A DNA stretch of 6,199 bases from Bacteroidetes bacterium GWA2_30_7. Lineage in GTDB: Bacteria; Bacteroidota; Bacteroidia; Bacteroidales; GWF2-33-38. Made by a program: the position numbers and the translations under genes. Shown piece by piece: positions 1 to 5,396 of this stretch; positions within the stretch are counted from its first letter, which is position 1; each line of letters begins with the position of its first letter. The notes under the pieces are model-generated. The model had not been told where the DNA came from. It saw nothing but the letters and a program-made list of their open reading frames with translations, and searched no databases. The stretch is taken from assembly GCA_001768155.1 (NCBI GenBank), contig MENC01000224.1, positions 1-6,199 of the forward strand, given 5' to 3'.

Positions 1-222
1 CACCTTCAAAAGATTTAAATTGATTTGAAACCTTCATTTTAATTTTGGCATTTCGAATTGAACTCTCTGATGAATTATTATGCGGAGGAACTTTTGGATG
101 ATATAAAAATGTAAGAATTGAATCGTGATTTTTAATAAGCCTTTTTATAAATGCTTTTACTTTTTTGTTTCATTTGATTTTTCGATAGGCTCTTCCATAA
201 TTTTATTGTTTAAAAGTTTATA
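1..222 (-). pseudogene. IS66-family transposase, C-terminal remnant, frameshifted and cut by the window edge
   Basis: Reading the minus strand from about 169 down to 2 gives a peptide with IRNAKIKMKVSNQFKSFEG at its end, preceded by FLYHPKVPPHNNSSE. This matches the conserved C-terminal part of IS66-family transposases (typically VPPxNNxSERAIRNxKVKxKVSxQFKS), which carries the last acidic residue of the DDE triad. Here SERAIR reads SESSIR, so a usually conserved Arg is lost. The frame is closed by a stop at 170-172. The sequence just upstream continues in another frame (MEEPIEKSNETKK, ATG at 196-198, stop at 157-159), so a frameshift probably lies near the six-T run at 161-166. That second frame stays open to about 300, but I recognise no IS66 character beyond about 222. 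The gene would continue left of position 1. No terminal inverted repeat is visible. Family assignment is from motif memory, not a search. The element is probably dead, though a sequencing indel could mimic the frameshift. Confidence 0.72.
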
Positions 223-315
223 CGTCAAAGTTAAATTATTGTAATTTAATTTCAAAATTATTTTTTTAATATTTCTTACTATGGTTATTTGCCTTATATT
301 TCACTATCTGGGTAT

Positions 316-434
316 AGCTAACTGTAGTAAGTTATATGTATTTTTATTTTTATATGTAGATTACTGTGGTAAGTGGTATGTAAATTTATTTTTATATGTA
401 TGTTGCTACGGTAAGTTGCATGTAAATTTTTTTT
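316..434. repeat. Three imperfect 42-bp tandem units
   Basis: Units start at 316, 358 and 400. The first two are exactly 42 bp, and the third is recognisable to about 434, where it runs into the next repeat block. Shared words are GTAAGT near unit position 12, ATGTA near 21 and an A/T-only second half (ATTTTTATATGT in units 1 and 2). The first 20 bases of each unit diverge most (AGCTAACTGT, AGATTACTGT, ATGTTGCTAC). Units 1 and 2 can each form a small stem (TAAC with GTTA; TTAC with GTGG, using G-U pairs), but unit 3 pairs poorly, so a conserved RNA structure is not established. No coding frame runs through the array. The stretch 223-315 between it and the transposase remnant shows nothing I can name. 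Confidence 0.75.
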
Positions 435-614
435 AACACATAGACACATAGCTCACATAAAAAGAATCACATGAACAATTTAACAATTTAACCACATAGA
501 CACAATAGGAACATAGAAAAAACACATAGAGAATCTATGTGAAACCTATGTTACTATGATTCTATGTGGTAAAGAAAAAAAAATATAGTTTTACCATAGA
601 ACAATTTAACAATT
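435..614. repeat. Block of CACATAG-type and AACAATTTAAC-type word repeats around a long hairpin
   Basis: The block is built from two short words. The first is (C)ACATAG(A), seen at about 436-450, 493-500, 511-516 and 523-530, with its complement CTATGTG on the other arm of the hairpin. The second is AACAATTTAAC. An exact 16-bp direct repeat, GAACAATTTAACAATT, occurs at 473-488 and 599-614 and so brackets the hairpin. A related block in opposite orientation lies downstream of the protease gene at 3083-3180. No protein-coding frame of interest crosses it. Nothing indicates a transposase of its own, so if it moves or spreads it would need functions from elsewhere. Confidence 0.8.
491..570. repeat. 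80-bp near-perfect inverted repeat (long hairpin)
   Basis: The left arm begins ACCACATAGA (491-500) and the right arm ends TCTATGTGGT (561-570), an exact 10-bp complement. The inner arms CACATAGA (523-530) and TCTATGTG (534-541) are also exact, around a 3-base loop at 531-533. Between them the arms match with a few mismatches and a net 3-base length difference (ACATAG at 511-516 pairs with CTATGT at 546-551). A further short complementary pair, GGTAAA (568-573) and TTTACC (590-595), could form an alternative stem. Either RNA strand would fold strongly. The hairpin lies about 90 bp upstream of the lipoprotein start and has no U-tract directly after it of the usual terminator form, so I call it a repeat rather than a terminator. 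Confidence 0.85.
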
Positions 615-635
615 CAACAATTTTGATTAATTTTG
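605..635 (+). promoter_or_regulatory. Possible Bacteroidota-type promoter for the lipoprotein-protease pair
   Basis: TAATTTTG at 628-635 matches the Bacteroidota -7 consensus TAnnTTTG exactly. TTTA at 605-608, 19 bases upstream, matches three of four bases of the -33 TTTG element and lies inside the AACAATTTAAC repeat. This would place transcription start near 641 and leave a short leader before the ATG at 657. In DNA this AT-rich, such matches arise easily by chance, so the call is weak. Confidence 0.3.
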
Positions 636-656
636 TATTGAATCATACTATTATAT

Positions 657-1343
657 ATGAAGATTTTATTTTATTCAGCTTTATTGTTTATTATTCTAAT
701 TACAGCTTGTAAAAAACAAGAGGCTGTTAAAAGCACTATAGATTTTAGCTACTGTCCGCTCGTAGTTGGCAATTGGATTACTTACGCTGTAATTGACATT
801 AATATTGATGAGCCATCTGATGTGTATGATACGTTAAATTATGAAATTAAAGAAATTATTGATTCAACGTTTATCGAAAACAACCAGCAGGTTTATCGCA
901 TAGAGCGTTATATAAAACTAAACGATTCGGCAAGCTGGACGATTAAAGATGTTTGGTTTGCAAATTATACCCAAAATTCAATTCAAAAAGTTGAAGAAAA
1001 TATAAGGCTTGTGAAAATAGTTTTTCCTGTAACAATAAATTCAACATGGAATGGAAATGCTTATAATATAAATGAGCCAAAGCAATACGAAATTACATCG
1101 TTAGACCTTTCCGAAACAATAAATAATATGCCATTCGATTCGGTTTTACAAGTTACACAATTAAATATCAGCAATCTGATTGAGAAAAAAATTGAAGTTG
1201 AAAAATATGCCAAAAAAATTGGTTTAGTTTATAAAGAACTAACAGATATTTATTCTGATAATATTACAGAAGAACCTATTGAACAAAGAGCAAAAACAGC
1301 TACAATTTACAAAATGACTATTATCGCTTATGGCTCGAATTAA
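657..1343 (+). CDS. Secreted lipoprotein of unknown function
   Basis: The 228-residue product starts with a lipoprotein signal peptide: a short charged n-region (MK), a hydrophobic core (residues 4-15) and the lipobox LITAC with the modifiable cysteine at residue 18, followed by KK. It is therefore expected to be lipid-anchored in the envelope. The mature part has no catalytic motif I recognise. Visible landmarks are YCPLVVGNWITY (32-43), YRIERY (80-85), the aromatic stretch WTIKDVWFANYTQNS (94-108), VFPV (122-125), WNGNAYN (131-137) and a GLVYKE segment (189-194). The pattern suggests a beta-rich protein, and I recall similar hypothetical lipoproteins next to S8 proteases in Bacteroidota, although I cannot check that here. 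The stop codon overlaps the start of the protease ORF by 14 nt, which suggests co-transcription and perhaps translational coupling. A partner or accessory role for the protease is inference. The start is well supported, since the signal peptide begins directly at this ATG. Confidence 0.85.
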   Translation: MKILFYSALLFIILITACKKQEAVKSTIDFSYCPLVVGNWITYAVIDINIDEPSDVYDTLNYEIKEIIDSTFIENNQQVYRIERYIKLNDSASWTIKDVWFANYTQNSIQKVEENIRLVKIVFPVTINSTWNGNAYNINEPKQYEITSLDLSETINNMPFDSVLQVTQLNISNLIEKKIEVEKYAKKIGLVYKELTDIYSDNITEEPIEQRAKTATIYKMTIIAYGSN

Positions 1344-3081
1344 AACTACACAGAATTTTATATTGCCACGAATTACACGAATAAAGAGTTCTGTTTTAGA
1401 GTTAATTAGTGCAATTAGTGGCAATTTTTTTTTAAATTACACAAATACACTAATTTTATTATTATTGTTCAAAAACCTCGATGCACAAGTAGCACCAAAT
1501 AAATATCAAATATTTTTTACCGATAAAAATTTCAATCAATACACATTATCAAATCCATCGGAGTTTCTCTCACAAAAAGCTCTCGACAGACGAACAAAAC
1601 AAAACATTGCAATTGATGAACTCGATTTGCCGGTAAGCCAGTATTATATTGATAGCCTGAAAAACATGGGATTAGTTGTGCTTAATAAATCAAAATGGTT
1701 TAATTGTATAACAGTTCAAACAACCGATATGGGGCTTCTTAATTCGTTAAACAGTGTTTCATTTGTAAAGTCATACAGTAAAAAACAATCTGAAATTAAT
1801 AACAACACAGTTGATAATAAATTCGATTTTACCTTAACCAATAATCCGATTCTGAAAAACACACTGATGGACTATGGGAGTGGAGCAAATCAAATACAAA
1901 TGCTTAACGGTCATATTTTGCATAATTTGGGTTTTCAGGGACAAGGAATGACAATTGCAATTATTGATGCAGGATATATTAACTCAGATACTTTATTAGC
2001 ATTTGACAGCCTCAGAACAAATGAGCAGATAATTGCAACAAAAGATTTTGTCGATGGCGACAACAATATTTATGCACATCACGACCATGGCACAATGGTT
2101 TTTTCGATAATTGGCTCAAATGTTTCAGGGCAATTTATTGGAACTTGCCCAAAAGCCAATTTTATATTATTAAGGTCAGAAGATACAAACTCCGAATATA
2201 TTCTTGAAGAATTTAACTGGGCTTCGGCTGCCGAATATGCCGATAGCTTGGGTGTTGATGTAATTAATACTTCTTTAGGATATAATACATTTACCGACCC
2301 TTCGCAAGATTACACTTATAACGATTTAGACGGAAATACAACAACAATTGCACGAGCAGCAGATTTAGCTTCAAGCAAAGGAATTTTAGTAGTAGTTTCT
2401 GCCGGAAATGCCGGTGCAACATCGTGGCATTACATAACAACTCCTGCCGATGCCGACAGCGTTTTAACAGTTGGTGCAGTTGATGCCATTGGAGATTACG
2501 CATCAATAAGTTCTACAGGACCCACACCAGACGGACGCATAAAACCAAACATTGTGGCTCAAGGCTCCGGTACAACAGTTTACAATCAAAATGGAAATTT
2601 AATAAATGGCAGCGGAACTTCATTTGCCGCACCTATAATTACCGGTTTAGCAGCTTGTTTATGGCAGGCACATCCCGATTTAACCAATATGCAAATACTT
2701 GAAGCAATTGAAAAAAGTGCAAGTCAATTTTCAAATCCCGATTCATTACTAGGTTATGGAATACCCGATTTTGCAGTAGCCAATTTATTATTAAATAATG
2801 TTTCGTATAATCAGGTCGAAACCGAAAACTTAGTAAAATTATTCCCAAATCCGTTTTTTAGAGATTTAACAGTTGAATTTTATAGTGTTGACAGCCAAAA
2901 TGTGAAATTCGAATTATATAATTTATTAGGAAATAAAATCTTATTCGCCAATTATAAATTAAATATTTATTCATATAATAAAATAAAATTAAATCCCGCT
3001 CAAAATATTGCAAGTGGTATTTATGTTTTACGTATAATATCTGATACAAAAACTTACGAAAGATTAATTGTTAAAGATTAA
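1330..3081 (+). CDS. Secreted S8 (subtilisin-like) serine protease with T9SS C-terminal sorting domain
   Basis: A subtilase of 583 residues from this ATG. Order of parts: an odd N-terminal extension (1-39), a hydrophobic signal core (40-47) ending near DAQ (51-53), a propeptide-like region (about 57-150, with YQIFFTDK and NPSEFLSQKALDRR, as in Bacteroidota S8 enzymes), the peptidase domain (about 200-490) and a type A T9SS sorting domain (502-583, opening LVKLFPNP and ending YERLIVKD). The catalytic triad is complete: Asp213 in AIIDAGY, His253 in HDHGTMV and Ser431 in GTSFAAP, with oxyanion Asn360 in SAGN. The enzyme should cross the inner membrane by Sec and the outer membrane by T9SS, then be surface-attached or released. 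The start is uncertain. No in-frame ATG or GTG lies between 1330 and the signal core; the only other option before it is TTG at 1363. Residues 12-32 are encoded by a stem-loop repeat (1363-1424), so the extension may be repeat-derived. Substrate is unknown. Confidence 0.93.
   Translation: MARIKTTQNFILPRITRIKSSVLELISAISGNFFLNYTNTLILLLLFKNLDAQVAPNKYQIFFTDKNFNQYTLSNPSEFLSQKALDRRTKQNIAIDELDLPVSQYYIDSLKNMGLVVLNKSKWFNCITVQTTDMGLLNSLNSVSFVKSYSKKQSEINNNTVDNKFDFTLTNNPILKNTLMDYGSGANQIQMLNGHILHNLGFQGQGMTIAIIDAGYINSDTLLAFDSLRTNEQIIATKDFVDGDNNIYAHHDHGTMVFSIIGSNVSGQFIGTCPKANFILLRSEDTNSEYILEEFNWASAAEYADSLGVDVINTSLGYNTFTDPSQDYTYNDLDGNTTTIARAADLASSKGILVVVSAGNAGATSWHYITTPADADSVLTVGAVDAIGDYASISSTGPTPDGRIKPNIVAQGSGTTVYNQNGNLINGSGTSFAAPIITGLAACLWQAHPDLTNMQILEAIEKSASQFSNPDSLLGYGIPDFAVANLLLNNVSYNQVETENLVKLFPNPFFRDLTVEFYSVDSQNVKFELYNLLGNKILFANYKLNIYSYNKIKLNPAQNIASGIYVLRIISDTKTYERLIVKD
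1363..1424. repeat. Stem-loop repeat (CACGAATTACACGAA type) inside the 5' end of the protease ORF
   Basis: The left arm starts TTGCCACGAATTACACGAA at 1363. The right arm ends CAATTAGTGGCAA at 1424 and its complement reads TTGCCACTAATTGCACTAA, so about 20 of 26 bases pair around a short loop. A further similar word follows (AATTACACAAATACACTAA, about 1435-1454). This style of sequence is typical of intergenic word repeats, yet here it lies in frame between the only ATG of the protease and its signal-peptide core. Confidence 0.75.
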
Positions 3082-3082
3082 T

Positions 3083-3180
3083 GTTAAATTGTTATATTGA
3101 TAAATTGTTTTTTTTCTATGTGATTCCTTCTATGTGTCTATGTGCCTATGTGGTAAAAAGGTTAAATTGTTCGATTGTTT
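3083..3180. repeat. Inverted partial copy of the upstream CACATAG/AACAATTTAAC block
   Basis: Read on the minus strand, this block has the order of the left half of the 435-530 block: AACAATTTAAC, then ACCACATAG and CACATAG words, then GAATCACAT, then AACAATTT words. On the plus strand, CTATGTG occurs at 3116, 3130, 3138 and 3146, and GTTAAATTGTT at 3083-3093 and 3161-3171. It has only one arm, so unlike the upstream copy it cannot fold on itself. The protease stop codon is immediately to its left. No clear intrinsic terminator is seen, although a T-run (3107-3115) lies within it. Confidence 0.75.
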
Positions 3181-3227
3181 TAGCACACAGTAAATCAACC
3201 AATGAGTAATCAAATTCAATCATAAAA

Positions 3228-3248
3228 ATCAGCGTTATCTGCGTTCTA
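3228..3248. repeat. Short ATCAGCGTT/ATCTGCGTT repeat directly before xseA
   Basis: Two near-identical 9-base words, ATCAGCGTT (3228-3236) and ATCTGCGTT (3237-3245), lie in tandem and end a few bases before the xseA ATG at 3253. They look like half of another dispersed word-repeat family. No Shine-Dalgarno sequence is visible between the repeat and the start codon, which is common in Bacteroidota. Confidence 0.5.
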
Positions 3249-3252
3249 TAAA

Positions 3253-4626
3253 ATGGCAAATCAAATATCCCTACTTCAACTTAACAACTTAATAAAAAAT
3301 TCGATTAAGTTAAATTTTGATTCAAATTATTGGGTTGTTGCCGAAATTTCCGATTTTAAGGTTAATTACAGCGGACATTGCTACCTTGAATTAATCCAGA
3401 AAAACGAAACCGAAACAAGCATAGTTGCCAAAGCAAGAGCAATGATATGGGCAACCACTTACCGTATGTTGAGTGCATATTTTGAGTCAGAAACAGGAAA
3501 TAAATTAACAGTCGGTATTAAAGTTTTAGTAAGTGTAATTGTCGAATTTCATGAGCTTTACGGACTAAGTTTGGTAATTAAAGACATCGACCCAGTTTAT
3601 ACAATTGGCGAAAACGAAAAAAAACGTCAGGATATAATCAAAAGGCTGAAAGATGAAGGCGTTTTTGAAATGAATAAGCAAACTTATCTTCCAATCGTTA
3701 CCAAAAATATTGCAATTATTTCGTCAGAAAATGCCGCCGGATATTTAGATTTTATGGAGCATCTGCAAAACAATGCTTATAATTTTAAATTTCACACTAA
3801 ATTATTTAATGCCTCAATGCAAGGCGAAAGCACCGAGTCGTCGGTGGTTAATGCATTAGATAAAATTTTTGCTTACGAACATATATTCGATTTAGTTGTA
3901 ATTATCAGGGGAGGAGGTTCAAAATCGGATTTAAGCTGGTTCGATAATTACTGGATAGCATATAATATTTCGCAATTTCCAATACCGGTAATTACCGGAA
4001 TAGGGCACGAGCAAGATGATACAATAGCCGATATGGTTGCATTTATGCGACTGAAAACCCCAACAGCAGTTGCCGATTTCATAATCGAAAAATGTTTAGA
4101 TTTTAAAACACAGGTCTTAAATTACGAAAATTATATTTATGATTATTCAAACGATTTAATTGCAAATAATAAACAAGAATTGCATAGTTCAATAGAGCAT
4201 TTTAAAATATTTGTTGAAAATTATATCGAAAAGAGTGCATTTAAACTAAATAATTTGAATAAAGATTTTTCAAATACAGTAAGCAATTCAGTAAAATCAA
4301 AAAATAATGAATTGAGCATTTTAAGCGAAATATTTGATTCGAAAATTAAATTTATTTTTAAGCTTAAAAATATTGAAATTTCACAGCAAATCCGAAAAAT
4401 TAAATTATCGGCTAAACATAATGTTTCATTAGCAAAAAATGAATTAGTCAATATTGAAAATAATTTGAATAATTTAAGCCCACAGAATGTACTGAAAAGA
4501 GGGTTTTCAGTAACAAGAATTAAAGGAAAAGCAATTAAAAGTGCCAAGCAACTTCAAACTGGTGATGAATTAGAAACTTTGCTTTACGATGGATTAGTGA
4601 AAAGTACAGTTGATTCAACTGAATAA
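3253..4626 (+). CDS. xseA: Exodeoxyribonuclease VII large subunit
   Basis: This is the catalytic large subunit of exonuclease VII, which with several copies of XseB degrades single-stranded DNA from both ends into oligonucleotides and acts in repair in the cytoplasm. At 457 residues it is the normal length. Parts in order: an N-terminal OB-fold for nucleic-acid binding (about 1-105, with YWVVAEISDF and GHCYLEL), the linker GENEKKRQDIIKRLKDEGVF (119-138), and the catalytic domain with IAIISSENAAGYLDF (153-167; Asp166 aligns by eye with the conserved catalytic-domain Asp of other XseA), IIRGGGSKSDLSWF (217-230) and GIGHEQDDTIAD (239-250) followed by LKTPTAVAD. A long helical, probably coiled-coil region (about 270-415) precedes the C-terminal SPQNVLKRGFSV segment (419-430). 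The ATG at 3253 is the first start after an in-frame stop at 3223-3225. No xseB follows, since the next gene is convergent and ends 7 nt away. Confidence 0.96.
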   Translation: MANQISLLQLNNLIKNSIKLNFDSNYWVVAEISDFKVNYSGHCYLELIQKNETETSIVAKARAMIWATTYRMLSAYFESETGNKLTVGIKVLVSVIVEFHELYGLSLVIKDIDPVYTIGENEKKRQDIIKRLKDEGVFEMNKQTYLPIVTKNIAIISSENAAGYLDFMEHLQNNAYNFKFHTKLFNASMQGESTESSVVNALDKIFAYEHIFDLVVIIRGGGSKSDLSWFDNYWIAYNISQFPIPVITGIGHEQDDTIADMVAFMRLKTPTAVADFIIEKCLDFKTQVLNYENYIYDYSNDLIANNKQELHSSIEHFKIFVENYIEKSAFKLNNLNKDFSNTVSNSVKSKNNELSILSEIFDSKIKFIFKLKNIEISQQIRKIKLSAKHNVSLAKNELVNIENNLNNLSPQNVLKRGFSVTRIKGKAIKSAKQLQTGDELETLLYDGLVKSTVDSTE

Positions 4627-4633
4627 TTTCGTT

Positions 4634-5317
4634 TCAGAAACTTTTCCAAAGCTTATCGTTAGGAGTTGGAGCAATTATCTCAATCATTTCTTTTTTAACA
4701 GGATGAATAAATTGCATTTTCCAAGCATGTAAGCTAATACTACCATCTGGATTTGAGCGTTTTGCACCATATTTTAAATCGCCTTTAATATGGCAACCAA
4801 TGTTTGCAAACTGACATCTTATCTGGTGATGACGACCAGTTTCAATTTCAACTTCCAGTAAAAAATAATTATCTGATTTATTAATAACTTTATAATGTAA
4901 AATTGCTTTTTTTGCACCATTTTTTTCATCTTTATAAACAAAAGATTTATTTTGTTTTTCGTTCTTTAACAGATAGTTAGTTAATGTGCCGGAATTTTCA
5001 GAAGGTTTATTATTTGTAATTGCTAGGTAAGTTTTTTTAATTTCCTTATCCTTAAACATTTGATTAATACGAGTTAGCGATTTGCTTGTTTTAGCAAACA
5101 TTACAATTCCACTGGTAGGACGGTCAATTCGATGAGTTACACCAAGGAAAACTTCACCTGGTTTATTATATTTATCTTTTAAATATACTTTAATTTTTTC
5201 GCTGAGAGGAGTATCTCCAGTTTTATCTCCTTGTACAATATCGGAAGGCTTTTTATTAATAATTATTAAATGATTATCTTCGAATAAAATATCTAAAGTT
5301 TGTTGTTTATTAGGCAT
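4634..5317 (-). CDS. RluA-family RNA pseudouridine synthase
   Basis: It isomerises specific uridines to pseudouridine in rRNA or tRNA. The 227-residue product is a compact RluA-family catalytic domain without an N-terminal S4 RNA-binding domain. Motifs: an opening LFEDNHLIIINKKPSDIVQG (11-30), the catalytic motif HRIDRPTSGIVMFAKT (62-77) with nucleophile Asp65, the GRHHQIRCQFANIGCHIKGD segment (161-180), and SLHAWKMQFIHPV (195-207) near the C-terminus. HRIDRPTSG is a slight variant of the common HRLDRxTSG. The target uridine cannot be read from the sequence, so no specific Rlu symbol is given. It lies 79 bp downstream of panB on the same strand and may be co-transcribed with it. It converges on xseA. 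The ATG at 5317 places the family's opening strand about ten residues in, as expected. Confidence 0.93.
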   Translation of the reverse strand: MPNKQQTLDILFEDNHLIIINKKPSDIVQGDKTGDTPLSEKIKVYLKDKYNKPGEVFLGVTHRIDRPTSGIVMFAKTSKSLTRINQMFKDKEIKKTYLAITNNKPSENSGTLTNYLLKNEKQNKSFVYKDEKNGAKKAILHYKVINKSDNYFLLEVEIETGRHHQIRCQFANIGCHIKGDLKYGAKRSNPDGSISLHAWKMQFIHPVKKEMIEIIAPTPNDKLWKSF

Positions 5318-5360
5318 TTAATATTTTATGTTTTTTTGTTTTATCCCTTTTAACCTAGAA

Positions 5361-5393
5361 CATGGGACTTGGAATTTGAAACTTGGGACTTGG
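5361..5393. repeat. Short GGGACTTGG word repeat between panB and the pseudouridine synthase gene
   Basis: GGGACTTGG occurs exactly at 5364-5372 and 5385-5393, separated by the related GAATTTGAAACTT, giving a period of about 10 bases. It looks like a further word-repeat family and fills part of the 79-bp gap (5318-5396). No terminator or promoter is evident in the gap. Confidence 0.6.
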
Positions 5394-5396
5394 TTC

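Noticed and set aside
316..434. Conserved structured RNA or riboswitch in the 42-bp units
   Set aside because: Stem pairing holds in units 1 and 2 but largely fails in unit 3, and no known riboswitch core is visible.
491..570. Hairpin as an intrinsic terminator
   Set aside because: No gene reads into it from the left on the plus strand and there is no U-run directly after the stem. The composition and flanking direct repeats fit a dispersed repeat better.
435..614. CRISPR array
   Set aside because: The repeated words are short (7-16 bp), irregularly spaced and partly inverted, with no unique spacers of constant length and no cas genes.
1239..1424. 61-residue minus-strand ORF over the lipoprotein-protease junction
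   Set aside because: It runs antisense through a real gene and the stem-loop repeat, with no protein-like features beyond chance.
435..3180. Invertible two-gene cassette (phase variation)
   Set aside because: Shared identity between the two inverted blocks is in short words only, and no recombinase is nearby. Kept only as an observation about flanking repeats.
4221..4547. 108-residue minus-strand ORF inside xseA
   Set aside because: It is antisense to the helical part of XseA, has no recognisable domain and has no independent start signal. It is a shadow of AT-rich coding sequence.
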